A DNA stretch of 64,000 nt from Intestinimonas timonensis (GCF_900626145.1 NZ_LR130817.1:488335-552334), one strand, 5' to 3'; shown: positions 43,549 through 51,636, counted from the first letter of the stretch. The notes: a model not told the origin generated them from the letters alone. A program made the numbers and translations.

Positions 43549-43570
43549 CCCGCCCATGAAAATGGGCGGG
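43549..43570 (+). promoter_or_regulatory. DGR target-site hairpin (GAAA loop)
   Basis: Perfect nine-pair stem CCCGCCCAT/ATGGGCGGG with loop GAAA, 36 bases after VR. The Bordetella phage BPP-1 DGR needs a similar short hairpin with a GRNA loop just downstream of VR for efficient retrohoming. Confidence 0.8.
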
Positions 43571-43625
43571 TTCCCCGATAGGACAGATAAGGTAACAGAT
43601 ACGGAGACAAAAAAACAAAAGCTGA

Positions 43626-43644
43626 GGCGGCGCTTTGCGCCGCC
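43626..43644 (+). terminator. GC hairpin with downstream T-run
   Basis: GGCGGCGC, loop TTT, GCGCCGCC, followed seven bases later by TTTTT. Probably ends the fibre operon before the DGR accessory genes. Confidence 0.65.
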
Positions 43645-43761
43645 GACGCGATTTTTAGAAAAATGCCCTATAAAATGCTATCACTTAACAGTCTAAATAC
43701 TGCATACAAAAGCTGAAAATAGCACTAAAATATTTATGTGCAGGTAAGTGGGAGGTTGAGT

Positions 43762-43950
43762 ATGGCATCAAACAAACGTGTTTTCACGCTGCGTCTATCT
43801 GATGAGGTGTTTGATAAGATTGGTGCGCTGGCGACAAAACAGCATCGCTCCATGACAAACTACATAGAGTTTGTGCTTTTGAAACATCTGGAAGAAGTCG
43901 AAAAAGCGGAGGGAGCGATTACTGCAAATCAAACTAAGTCAGATGAATAG
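43762..43950 (+). CDS. Ribbon-helix-helix DNA-binding protein of the DGR cassette
   Basis: 62 residues from ATG 43762 after GGGAGG. The pattern RVFTLRLSDEVFDKIGALATKQHRSM then NYIEFVLLKHLE is a ribbon (strand with alternating T-L-L) and two helices of Arc/CopG type. It would bind DNA as a dimer and may control the avd-RT transcript. The start upstream of avd, 33 bases apart, makes a DGR-linked role likely though not proven. Confidence 0.7.
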   Translation: MASNKRVFTLRLSDEVFDKIGALATKQHRSMTNYIEFVLLKHLEEVEKAEGAITANQTKSDE

Positions 43951-43982
43951 GGCAAAAGACCATTCACCAGAGAGGTAAAAGA

Positions 43983-44447
43983 ATGTCTGTATTGAAAGCA
44001 AGGCGGACTACGAGTAAGGCTGAGTATGTCAATACTGCTAACCAAATCTATGTAGAAACGCTGAATTTTCTCACAAGGATGTCTGCACGGTATTCCAGAC
44101 TTTTGGCCGAACCTGTGGCTAAGTTGGCTGGAGAAGTAGTGGATCATGCTGAGAAAGCGAACAGTATTTTCCCATCAGACGCTCAGAGAATTGAGTTACG
44201 CAAAGCGCATTTGCTGGAAGCAAGAGCTTCCTTAAAAGCACTGGATGTCAGACTTACGCATTGCTATCTCGTGATAATGCAGAACCCCGAGGGAGGTTTT
44301 ACAACTTCTAAGGGAAATTCAGTATCTCCGAAGGAGGCAACGGAAAAGTTAGACAGAATGGCTGCAAGTCTTGGGGAAATGATTGACAACGAAGATGAGT
44401 TGATCAAAGGGACTCTGAAATCGTTAGGGCAAATCAAAAAGAGCTAA
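43983..44447 (+). CDS. avd: Avd-like accessory variability protein
   Basis: 154 residues, all helical, basic in the first 60 residues (LKARRTTSKAEYVNTANQIYV). The length and place (between target and template repeat, upstream of the RT) match Avd of BPP-1, a barrel of four-helix subunits that binds the RT and template RNA. Heptad-like segments near residues 15-35, 45-70, 75-95 and 110-150 suit a four-helix bundle. GAGAGG before the ATG is an acceptable ribosome site. Confidence 0.72.
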   Translation: MSVLKARRTTSKAEYVNTANQIYVETLNFLTRMSARYSRLLAEPVAKLAGEVVDHAEKANSIFPSDAQRIELRKAHLLEARASLKALDVRLTHCYLVIMQNPEGGFTTSKGNSVSPKEATEKLDRMAASLGEMIDNEDELIKGTLKSLGQIKKS

Positions 44448-44490
44448 ATCTTTATTGGGTGTATTTCTGAAAACGTGTCCTTGGTGTTTT

Positions 44491-44507
44491 CGCCGCCTTT
44501 GGCGGCG
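44491..44507 (+). other. Hairpin at the 5' edge of the template repeat
   Basis: CGCCGCC, loop TTT, GGCGGCG. Its right arm overlaps the first five bases of TR. It may fix the end of the template RNA that is copied. Confidence 0.55.
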
Positions 44508-44624
44508 TGGTGGTGGCTCCGTTCTGCTAATTACAACAACAATAACAATTTCTGCAATGTGAACACTGATGGCAGCGCCAACAATAACAATGCAAGGAAT
44601 GCGGCTGCGCTCGCGCCCGGATTT
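44503..44624 (+). repeat. DGR template repeat (TR)
   Basis: 122 bases with 33 adenines, mostly in twelve AAY codons when read in the VR frame (Asn-rich). Its RNA is copied by the RT with random bases opposite adenine. It is not a gene despite an open frame, because the frame has no ribosome site and its only matching gene is the target. Confidence 0.95.
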
Positions 44625-44801
44625 TGCGATGCGGGGTCACATGGAGTAACCGATAGGTGAAAGACGACCCTCGCAAAAGGAGAGATACTTCCCTGGGTGA
44701 AAATCCCTAAAACTGCCCTTTGACGACCTTACACGGACGCTGCTTGCATGGCGGGGTACTTGCGCTATCCTCGTTTCATGTGTCGGGTCAAAGTAGTTTA
44801 G
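44625..44801 (+). ncRNA. DGR spacer RNA between TR and RT
   Basis: 177 bases with no protein frame of note and short stems (GGG, loop TGAAAATC, CCC near 44698). In BPP-1 the stretch downstream of TR is part of the template RNA and is needed for priming and binding to Avd/RT. By position this is the equivalent. Confidence 0.6.
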
Positions 44802-45881
44802 ATGGGTACACTTCAAGATGTTTTCAACTATCACGATATGTTCTTCTATGGGAGAAAATGTTGTACGGGTGTCCGTTGGAAACAGAGTACGCAAAACTTT
44901 GAGCTTCACTTATTTTCTGGAACAGCCAAGAGACGGCGTGAAGTTTTGGACGGTAAGTGGAAACAAAAGAAATGCGCACATTTCACCATTTCTGAGCGTG
45001 GAAAAGTGCGACCGATTGATGCCCCGCACATCGACGATCGGCAGATTCATAAGGTTTTTACAAATGAAGTCCTCATTCCCCTTTATCATCCGGGTATGAT
45101 TTGCGACAACGGAGCCAGTCAGAGAGGTAAGGGACTACATTGGCATTTCCGTAGGGTAACACAACAGCTTGCATGGCATTACCGACGCTATGGAAGAGAA
45201 GGGGGCATATTCCTTCTTGACTTGAAGAGCTTCTTTCCGAATGCTAACAGAGATATCATCTATCGTCGGCATCAGCAAGTAATGTTTGACCCGCAGATTC
45301 GGGCAGTAGCAGACGCGATTATTGACTATGCGCCTTATGGCAATGCGCCTGGTAGAGGTATGCCTTTGGGCGTGGAGCCGAGCCAGCAGGAGATGGTGTC
45401 TCTTCCAAGTGCGATTGACAACTATATCAAATGCCAGCTTGGTCTTCACTGTGCCGGTCACTATATGGATGACTACTATGTTATTTACCATGATATTGAA
45501 GAACTGAAACAGATAGCAAGAGATATTGTTAAAAAGTTTGAGTCTTTCGGTATTAGGGTGAATAAGAAAAAGTGCAAAATCATTCCGCTTACAAAGCCGT
45601 TTAGGTTTTGTAAGGCTCGTTTCACATTGACGGAAACCGGAGCAATCAAGATCAATGGTAGCCGTGATGGTGTGAAGCGTGCAAGGCGTAAGTTGAAAAT
45701 GTTCCATAGGGAATATCTTGCTGGCAGGAAAACACTTTTCGAGATAGATCAATATATGGAATGCCAGACTGCGTACTACAGGCATTTTGACGATCACGGC
45801 AGGTTGTTACGGTTGAGGCGGCTGCACTATGCCATGTTTAATCGGTATAGAGAGCAAGAACAACTAAAGAAGTCCGCGTAA
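44802..45881 (+). CDS. DGR reverse transcriptase
   Basis: 359 residues, a normal length. RT motifs are in order: RPIDAPHIDDRQIH (motif 1 area), FLLDLKSFFPNANR (motif 3 Asp), MPLGVEPSQ near residues 188-195 (the SQ signature of motif 4 seen in DGR and retron-type enzymes), and the catalytic YMDD at 221-224, then KKKCKIIP. It copies TR RNA with adenine-specific errors. The ATG at 44802 has no clear ribosome site; TR RNA and RT may be one transcript. Confidence 0.95.
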   Translation: MGTLQDVFNYHDMFFYGRKCCTGVRWKQSTQNFELHLFSGTAKRRREVLDGKWKQKKCAHFTISERGKVRPIDAPHIDDRQIHKVFTNEVLIPLYHPGMICDNGASQRGKGLHWHFRRVTQQLAWHYRRYGREGGIFLLDLKSFFPNANRDIIYRRHQQVMFDPQIRAVADAIIDYAPYGNAPGRGMPLGVEPSQQEMVSLPSAIDNYIKCQLGLHCAGHYMDDYYVIYHDIEELKQIARDIVKKFESFGIRVNKKKCKIIPLTKPFRFCKARFTLTETGAIKINGSRDGVKRARRKLKMFHREYLAGRKTLFEIDQYMECQTAYYRHFDDHGRLLRLRRLHYAMFNRYREQEQLKKSA

Positions 45882-45898
45882 AAAATAACTAACAGATT

Positions 45899-45927
45899 AC
45901 ACTCGAAGCAAGTCTTCGGGTGTTTTC
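45899..45927 (+). terminator. Terminator after the DGR reverse transcriptase
   Basis: Ten-pair stem ACACTCGAAG with CTTCGGGTGT (one G:T pair), then TTTTC. Confidence 0.8.
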
Positions 45928-45947
45928 TTATTTGGAGGTATATCACG

Positions 45948-46358
45948 GTGAACCACAATAGCTATATCACAGTAAAAAGAGCAAAGTTCAAGACTATTAG
46001 CGGCGAAGTAAATATCCCATACGGCACGAAGCTGGAAGTGGGTGGAAATGTTTTGCTGCACAACGGGAAACCGGTATGTGCCGTGTTCAGTGATTGCGCA
46101 TATGAGTTCTTTGCGCAAAACGACGATGGACAAGGGCTTCTGCGTGGAAAACTCATTCAAACCATCAAGTCTACACTTGCAAAGCATGATGAGGCACATC
46201 AGGACAGATGGGATAAGATTTGGGATGATCCTCGCTGCCAGCAGTACAAGTGCAGTGATCGTGATGATTTTTGGCTTTGGAACCACGATTTCTATAATGC
46301 TGAAATCGAAGATCTGAAACATATCGCCAAGTTGATTGGTGCAAAGGAGGTCAAGTAA
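45948..46358 (+). CDS. Small phage protein, unknown
   Basis: 136 residues, GTG start nine bases after GGAGG. An N-terminal beta domain (YITVKRAKFKTISGEVNIPYGTKLE) is followed by an acidic helical half containing DRDDFWLWNHDF. Its stop overlaps the ATG of the next gene (TAATG). I do not recognise the family. It may belong to the tail or DGR-linked block. Confidence 0.6.
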   Translation: MNHNSYITVKRAKFKTISGEVNIPYGTKLEVGGNVLLHNGKPVCAVFSDCAYEFFAQNDDGQGLLRGKLIQTIKSTLAKHDEAHQDRWDKIWDDPRCQQYKCSDRDDFWLWNHDFYNAEIEDLKHIAKLIGAKEVK

Positions 46359-46627
46359 TGTATCGGATTATCAAAATTGACGGGACGGAATTGGGTATTA
46401 CCGATTCTGTCAACTACATTCGTTATGGTGATGGGGGATGTTTTACTACAGCAACTCGTAAAGATGCTATCGGTGTGGCATTCAAGAGCGTGGCCTATAA
46501 CCTGGTTGGGCATGAAGATATTGAGGGTGCCGATACTGTCGTTGTCTCAGAGATCGACGGTGGGCAAGAACTCAAAAGCCATCAGACTACCATCGAAGGT
46601 CTGATTCGGACAATTTTGGAGGGCTGA
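46358..46627 (+). CDS. Small phage protein, unknown
   Basis: 89 residues. Beta-rich start MYRIIKIDGTELGITDSVNYIR, then FTTATRKDAIGVAFKSVAYN. Starts like this are seen on many tail-chaperone-like small proteins, but no family is certain. Coupled to its upstream neighbour by TAATG and followed four bases later by the next ATG. Confidence 0.6.
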   Translation: MYRIIKIDGTELGITDSVNYIRYGDGGCFTTATRKDAIGVAFKSVAYNLVGHEDIEGADTVVVSEIDGGQELKSHQTTIEGLIRTILEG

Positions 46628-46630
46628 GAG

Positions 46631-47224
46631 ATGAAGGATAAACTGAGAGAAATGTATGAAAATGGCCTGCGCGGAATCGAACCCTCCATTTCAGCGAACG
46701 GCCTTCTGAAGGCCGTTGCGAATGGTTGGATCACGACCGAAGATGCAGTGGAAATCCTTGGCAGTGACAATGCCTTGGAAACTGTACGTGCAGCGAAACT
46801 CTTGGAAATTTCCAAGGCTTGCAACGCGGTCATCGTAGCCGGCGTAGACGTACCTATCGGGGATCGCCGTGACCACTTCAATCTGAAACTGGAGGATCAG
46901 AGCAATATCAACAACCTATTCCGCGTGGTTGAGCTGGGGGGTACTGAGTTCCCCTATCAGGCCGATGATGGAACCTGCACGGTGTATTCTGCTACCGAGA
47001 TTGCTCAGATTTACGTTGCGGCTCAGACGCTGATTACTGGTCAGACGGCATATCACAATGCTCTCAAGAGCTATGTCAATGCCATGACTGACGCTGAGGA
47101 GATCGCTGCTGTGCAGTATGGTATGGATCTGCCCGAACCCTATGCTGCGGCTTTGTCTGAGAAGATGGCAGTAGCCCAGGCTCAGATGGAAGCTATCATG
47201 CAAAAGCTGGGCGGTGCCGCATGA
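46631..47224 (+). CDS. Tail-associated protein with DUF4376-like segment
   Basis: 197 residues. The helical first half (SANGLLKAVANGWITTEDAVEIL) is an XkdX-like short helix motif. The second half has DHFNLKLEDQSNINNLFRVVE and VYSATEIAQIYVAAQTLI, which resembles DUF4376 domains at the ends of phage tail-fibre proteins. Likely a virion or assembly part. Its stop overlaps the next ATG. Confidence 0.6.
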   Translation: MKDKLREMYENGLRGIEPSISANGLLKAVANGWITTEDAVEILGSDNALETVRAAKLLEISKACNAVIVAGVDVPIGDRRDHFNLKLEDQSNINNLFRVVELGGTEFPYQADDGTCTVYSATEIAQIYVAAQTLITGQTAYHNALKSYVNAMTDAEEIAAVQYGMDLPEPYAAALSEKMAVAQAQMEAIMQKLGGAA

Positions 47225-47388
47225 GCAGCGTTGAGCTGATTGCGGAACTAACCGACATCTGCATTCGTCAGGCTGAGATCATTAAGGCACAAGCCTTTAT
47301 GTTGGCACAGTTTGGCGCTGAGGTCAAAGAGGAAGAGGCGCTGCGGGAACAAAACCGGCTGAAAGAAATTGCCGGAGAATGGGAGTAA
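47221..47388 (+). CDS. Short coiled-coil phage protein
   Basis: 55 residues, ATG overlapping the previous stop (ATGA). A single long helix with heptad spacing (ELIAELTDICIRQAEIIKAQAF) and an acidic tail. Such proteins often lie between tail and lysis genes. Function unknown. Confidence 0.65.
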   Translation: MSSVELIAELTDICIRQAEIIKAQAFMLAQFGAEVKEEEALREQNRLKEIAGEWE

Positions 47389-47395
47389 GATAAGC

Positions 47396-47839
47396 ATGGA
47401 GCGAAAACGAATTGGGAAGTGGGTGCTTTCTGTTCTGCTCTGGTTTTGGACTGGCGGTGTGTATTTCTTCGGCGAGGTCATCTGGAAGACTTCTCAGGGT
47501 AGGCCAGAAACGATCAGCTGGACGATGTTTGCGTTGGCGATTATTCTGGCCGTCCCCCTGGAACGCTTCGGAGCAGAGCTTCCCTGGGGAATGCCGCTGG
47601 TAGGGCAGGCGTGTATCTGTGCTGCCGCGATTACAGCGTTAGAGTTCGTTACCGGACTTGTTTTGAATGTGTGGCTTGGTTTGGGAGTGTGGGATTACTC
47701 GCACTTGGCCGGGAACATCCTGGGACAAATCTGCCCGCAGTTTACTTTGCTGTGGCTCGTCCTATCCGTTGTGGGTATTGTCATACTGGACTGGATGAGG
47801 TATGCGGTAGAGGGTGGAGAGAAGCCCCGCTACACATAA
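47396..47839 (+). CDS. Membrane protein, CmpB (putative ABC permease) family
   Basis: 147 residues from ATG 47396. There are four to five membrane segments. The end carries GLGVWDYSHLAGNILGQICPQFTLLW, which is the core of the CmpB-type family of putative permeases (Pfam ABC_trans_CmpB). These proteins are common in Clostridia and occasionally on phages. A role in lysis timing or host modification is possible; none is proven. Confidence 0.65.
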   Translation: MERKRIGKWVLSVLLWFWTGGVYFFGEVIWKTSQGRPETISWTMFALAIILAVPLERFGAELPWGMPLVGQACICAAAITALEFVTGLVLNVWLGLGVWDYSHLAGNILGQICPQFTLLWLVLSVVGIVILDWMRYAVEGGEKPRYT

Positions 47840-47873
47840 CAGAATAAAACAGCTATTTGCTAACCATTTTTAA

Positions 47874-47907
47874 GAGCCGTACCTAAAAAAAGGTGCGGCT
47901 CTTTCTT
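47874..47907 (+). terminator. Intrinsic terminator before the recombinase gene
   Basis: GAGCCGTACCT, loop AAAAAA, AGGTGCGGCTC, then TTTCTT. Confidence 0.85.
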
Positions 47908-47931
47908 CATACGAAAAAGGAGGTGAGAGTT

Positions 47932-48957
47932 ATGGGACGGAAGACGAGACAAAACAAGATCACCAGCCCGGAATTGATCGCCCAGATCAATCCGAAGAAC
48001 ATTCGGCTGATGAACGATTTTCTGGAATACCTGCGGAGTATCGGCAAGGCGGATTCCACCGTTAAGGCATATACGAGCGATTTGTATATTTTCTTCGTGT
48101 GGGTACTCCAAAATGCGGACAACAAGTATTTCCCGGAGATTAGCAAGCGTGACATCATCTCGTACCAAAACTGGCTGTTGCGGAACAACGAGAACTCTCC
48201 CGCCCGTGTGCGCCGGCTGAAGAGTACGTTGTCATCTTTGAGCAACTACATCGAAGCAATCTTGGATGACGAGCTTCCCAACTTCCGGTCAATCGTCCGC
48301 AAGATCGAGAACCCGGTAAATGAGCCGACCAGAGAGAAGACGGTGCTGACCGACGAACAGGCCGATCAACTCTTGGACTATCTGATGGAGCGCGGGCAGT
48401 ACGAGAAAGCCTGCTGCTTCGCTTTGGCGCGGTATTCTGGACGGCGCAAGTCTGAGCTGACGCGATTCAAAGTGTCGTACTTCGACGACGAGAACATCAT
48501 CTATGGCACGTTTTACAAAACGCCTGAGAAAGTCAGAACGAAGGGCAAGGGCGTCAATGGAAAAATGCTTACCTGCTATGTGCTGGCAAAGCCTTTCAAG
48601 CCCTACTTCGATGCGTGGATGGCGAAGCGGGCAGATCTGGGTATCGAAAGTGAGTGGCTGTTCCCTGACAGGGACGATCCTACGAAGACGGTGCCTATCT
48701 CTACACTGAACAGCTGGGCGGAGACCTTCTCCAATATTCTGGGTATCCCTGTGTATTGGCATAGTCTCCGGCACTTCTTTACGACTTCACTTGCCAAGGC
48801 AAACCTGCCCGATTCTGTGATCAAGACCATCATTGGATGGGAGAGCTTGGAAATGGTGGATATCTACAAGGATATCGACGATGAGGACGAAATCGGCAAG
48901 TATTGCATGAACGGTGAAATCGTCGGGCAGAAGCAAGCCGCGCTTTCTGATCTGTAA
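47932..48957 (+). CDS. Phage tyrosine recombinase
   Basis: 341 residues from ATG 47932 after AAAGGAGG. The N-terminal SAM-like core-binding domain (NDFLEYLRSIGKADSTVKAYTSDL) is followed by a catalytic domain with Arg in SGRRKSEL near 168, Lys in RTKGKGV, HSLRH near 277, GWES in place of the usual GH, and Tyr in VDIYKDI near 311. It is a second recombinase, unlike the right-end integrase. SPbeta-type phages carry a tyrosine-recombinase-like gene (yopP) besides their true integrase. Its role may be resolution of dimers or another event rather than integration. Confidence 0.82.
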   Translation: MGRKTRQNKITSPELIAQINPKNIRLMNDFLEYLRSIGKADSTVKAYTSDLYIFFVWVLQNADNKYFPEISKRDIISYQNWLLRNNENSPARVRRLKSTLSSLSNYIEAILDDELPNFRSIVRKIENPVNEPTREKTVLTDEQADQLLDYLMERGQYEKACCFALARYSGRRKSELTRFKVSYFDDENIIYGTFYKTPEKVRTKGKGVNGKMLTCYVLAKPFKPYFDAWMAKRADLGIESEWLFPDRDDPTKTVPISTLNSWAETFSNILGIPVYWHSLRHFFTTSLAKANLPDSVIKTIIGWESLEMVDIYKDIDDEDEIGKYCMNGEIVGQKQAALSDL

Positions 48958-48968
48958 GGAGGTGCGAG

Positions 48969-49724
48969 ATGAACGAACTGACAATTCATGACTACCTTCA
49001 AAAGAAGGGATTGAGTGAGTATGGGATCGCTGGGTTGATGGGCAACTTGTTTGCCGAAAGCGGCCTTAATCCTCGAAATTTGCAGAACAGTTATGAAAAC
49101 GTCCTTGGCATGAATGACAATGCTTATGTAGCTGCTGTGGATAACGGTACCTACACAAATTTCGTGCAGGACAAGGCTGGTTTTGGCCTTGCTCAGTGGA
49201 CGTTTTGGACTCGGAAGCAAGCCCTGCTGGATTTTGCTAAGGCGTCTGGAAAATCTATCGGCGATCTCATTATGCAGCTGGATTTTCTTTGGAAAGAGCT
49301 GTCCGGGAGCTACCCCGGCGTGCTGGCGGTGCTGCGGGCGGCAACCTCTGTATTGGAGGCTTCCAATGCCGTGCTACTGAACTTTGAGAAGCCGGCAAAC
49401 CAGAGTAAGGATGTTCAGAAGAAGCGTGCTGAGTATGGGCAGCGGTACTATGACCAGTTTGCCTCACAGACTGCTCCTGCGTCCGACTCTGATTTGGAAC
49501 AGTTCAGAAAACTCTTTCAGGAAATGAGAGCTGAACTGCAGGACAACGACTGCGGCCAGTGGAGCGCTGAGGCGCGGCAGTGGGCGTTGGATATGGGTTT
49601 GATTACCGGCAACGGGACTGTCATCAATGGTGAACCCAACTATATGTGGCAAGACCTTGTTACCCGTGAACAGTTCGTGACGGTGCTCTACCGTCTTGCT
49701 CAAATCATGGGGTCGCCGGCATGA
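48969..49724 (+). CDS. Endolysin: tail-lysozyme-type domain plus SLH-like wall-binding domain
   Basis: 251 residues. The N-terminal 150 residues fit the phage tail lysozyme family (Phage_lysozyme2): GIAGLMGNLFAESGLNP with a Glu, and GFGLAQWTFWTRK. It would cut the glycan strand. The last 60 residues (WSAEARQWALDMGLITGNG through QFVTVLYRLAQI) are SLH-like and nearly match those of the next lysin, so both bind the same wall polymer. Confidence 0.8.
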   Translation: MNELTIHDYLQKKGLSEYGIAGLMGNLFAESGLNPRNLQNSYENVLGMNDNAYVAAVDNGTYTNFVQDKAGFGLAQWTFWTRKQALLDFAKASGKSIGDLIMQLDFLWKELSGSYPGVLAVLRAATSVLEASNAVLLNFEKPANQSKDVQKKRAEYGQRYYDQFASQTAPASDSDLEQFRKLFQEMRAELQDNDCGQWSAEARQWALDMGLITGNGTVINGEPNYMWQDLVTREQFVTVLYRLAQIMGSPA

Positions 49725-49785
49725 AAAGTATCTACGGTTAGTAACGAAAATATCTGACCGTTCGGAAATAAAGAGGTGAACTTCA

Positions 49786-50070
49786 ATGGTCGATATCAAC
49801 AACATTGTATCCCGTGGTGGGTACCTGGTGGATGGCGTGACAGGAGAGAAAGTCCTGTTCTATGAGTGCGATCCCAGAAAAAACACGGAATGTAATCGTG
49901 AAATGTGTCGGGGTGGCGGGGCAGAGGATGAGGGTGGCTTCGGGTTCTGCTCTAAGACACTCGATCCGCGTTTCCGTAAAGACGGCGGTAAGGCTTGGTA
50001 TGCTGTGCTGAAGACATCAGAGGACGGCGGCGAGCCTTACTGGGGCAGAGAATACGTGGAGGTGGTTTGA
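49786..50070 (+). CDS. Small protein between the two lysins, unknown
   Basis: 94 residues, ATG after AAAGAGG. Four Cys residues (CDPRKNTEC, CRGG, CSKT) and many Gly residues suggest a small disulphide or metal-bound fold. No signal peptide. Function unknown; by position it may help lysis. Confidence 0.55.
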   Translation: MVDINNIVSRGGYLVDGVTGEKVLFYECDPRKNTECNREMCRGGGAEDEGGFGFCSKTLDPRFRKDGGKAWYAVLKTSEDGGEPYWGREYVEVV

Positions 50071-50074
50071 AGTG

Positions 50075-50926
50075 ATGACAGTTCAAGAATGTATCCAGTA
50101 CGTTGAAAGCCATCTGGAGATCCGCCCTGCGACGGATAACGGAGCTTATACCAGCGGAAGAACGATCAAGCCTGCTGGCTGCGTAAACCATTCTGTTGGC
50201 TGCGCCCAACCTTCTGTCGATGTGTTTTTCAACACGATGAACAAGTCCAGTGCGGGCTGGGGTGTTAATGCTCTCCTTGGTGACTTCCATAAGGGCGAAG
50301 GACGAATTATTCTCGCTTTGCAATGGAATGGTCGCCCGTGGGGATGCGGTTCCGGCAGTAAGGGTTCGTGGAATAACACGAAGGTGCAGTGGGAGATTTG
50401 CGAACCCGCAGGCCACACCTATGCTGGCGGCACGATGGTCGGATACGACGTGGCGAAAAACCAGGGCTATTTCGACCGGATGTGGAAAATGGTCGTGGCA
50501 TGGAATGTCTATATGGTCAAGAAATTCGGATATCCGATTTCTGGAATCAGCGATCATGCAGAGTCATATCGTGCCGGCTACGGCTCTAACCATGGCGACG
50601 TGGGGCAGTGGTGGCCGAAGCATGGCAAGAGCATGGATGCTCTGCGGAAGGAAGTTCAGGAAATTCTCAATGGCGAAACGGAGGATGATGACATGGATGT
50701 AACACGTTTCAAAGAACTCTGGAGCGAAATGCGTAAGGAACTCCAGGACAATGACGCAAGCGCATACAGCGCAGAAGCACGCGAGTGGGCAACGAAGAAT
50801 GGTCTGATCGCCGGTAATGGTACGACCGTCAGCGGCGAGCCGAATTGTATGTGGGGCGACATTTTGACCCGCGAGCAGTTCGTCACCGTTCTTTATCGTT
50901 GGACTCAGATGATGGGCAAGGCGTAA
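50075..50926 (+). CDS. N-acetylmuramoyl-L-alanine amidase endolysin with SLH-like domain
   Basis: 284 residues from ATG 50075 (a GTG one codon before is possible). The amidase-2 type domain starts with a zinc-His in VNHSVG, has WGCGSGSKGSWNN in the middle and SDHAESYRAGYGSNHGD with a further His. It cuts the link between peptide and glycan. The last 60 residues repeat the wall-binding module of the upstream lysin. One base separates it from the next gene. Confidence 0.82.
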   Translation: MTVQECIQYVESHLEIRPATDNGAYTSGRTIKPAGCVNHSVGCAQPSVDVFFNTMNKSSAGWGVNALLGDFHKGEGRIILALQWNGRPWGCGSGSKGSWNNTKVQWEICEPAGHTYAGGTMVGYDVAKNQGYFDRMWKMVVAWNVYMVKKFGYPISGISDHAESYRAGYGSNHGDVGQWWPKHGKSMDALRKEVQEILNGETEDDDMDVTRFKELWSEMRKELQDNDASAYSAEAREWATKNGLIAGNGTTVSGEPNCMWGDILTREQFVTVLYRWTQMMGKA

Positions 50927-50927
50927 A

Positions 50928-51287
50928 ATGACCATCTCGATCGAGCGTGGTAAGAAGAAAAGCAAGCCGAAATCGAAGAGGCCACGCCTTGGATTTACCA
51001 ACTGGCTTGCTGTATGTATCATGATTTTCCTTGCCGCTGGATTGGCCGGCGGCTTTTACCTTGCTCGACTGAGTATCGTATATGGGTATACTGGGGCACT
51101 GGCTTGCTACACGGCAGCTTTTGCTCCGATAGGAACTGCCTGCAGTATTGTGCTCAGTAAAATTGTACACAAGAGCGAGGTAGAAAACTCTGGTGCTGAT
51201 GGAGAAGGAATTAAATTCGCAACTGCTAAAGCACACAATTTTTGTGAGGACGGCATAGAGGGCAGCAAAGAAAGCCCTGCAATATAA
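50928..51287 (+). CDS. Holin-like membrane protein (two transmembrane segments)
   Basis: 119 residues. A strongly basic N-terminus (RGKKKSKPKSKRPR) is followed by two hydrophobic stretches (LAVCIMIFLAAGLAGGFYLA, then ALACYTAAFAPIGTACSIVL) and a polar tail. It sits between the amidase and another membrane protein, so it is a good holin or holin-partner candidate. No family certain. Confidence 0.6.
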   Translation: MTISIERGKKKSKPKSKRPRLGFTNWLAVCIMIFLAAGLAGGFYLARLSIVYGYTGALACYTAAFAPIGTACSIVLSKIVHKSEVENSGADGEGIKFATAKAHNFCEDGIEGSKESPAI

Positions 51288-51306
51288 AAAAGGAGGATAG
51301 AGTGCT

Positions 51307-51636
51307 ATGGATTCTGAATGGGTACGACTGATTGTATCGGTGTTGTCTGGTCTTGCCGCAACTATCCCGCTGGCAATCCAGCTGGTGAAGTATGTGCGGA
51401 AAACGATCCAGGACAAAAACTGGCCGGAAGTTGTTAAGCTCGTTACCAGTTACATGGAACGCGCCGAGACGATGTTCGAGAAGGGTGCAGATCGGAAGGA
51501 ATGGGTCATGGCTATGGTTAAGGCTTCTGCCGATACTGTAAATTATGATCTCGATATGGACAAGATTTCCGATCTGATTGACAGTCTGTGCGATATGAGC
51601 AAGATTGTCAACGGTACCTCCAATACGGCGCGATAA
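51307..51636 (+). CDS. LLH-type phage holin
   Basis: 109 residues. One N-terminal transmembrane helix (LIVSVLSGLAATIPLAIQLV) is followed by KYVRKTIQDKNWPEVVKLVTSYMERAE, a pattern of the LLH holin family (short TM, then a long amphipathic helix). Its job would be to open the membrane for the lysins. Confidence 0.7.
   Translation: MDSEWVRLIVSVLSGLAATIPLAIQLVKYVRKTIQDKNWPEVVKLVTSYMERAETMFEKGADRKEWVMAMVKASADTVNYDLDMDKISDLIDSLCDMSKIVNGTSNTAR

Noticed and set aside
44475-44660. Open frame of 61 codons with Asn-rich repeats
   Set aside because: It is the DGR template repeat read in the target's frame. It has no ribosome site, and its content is explained by AAY codons of TR.
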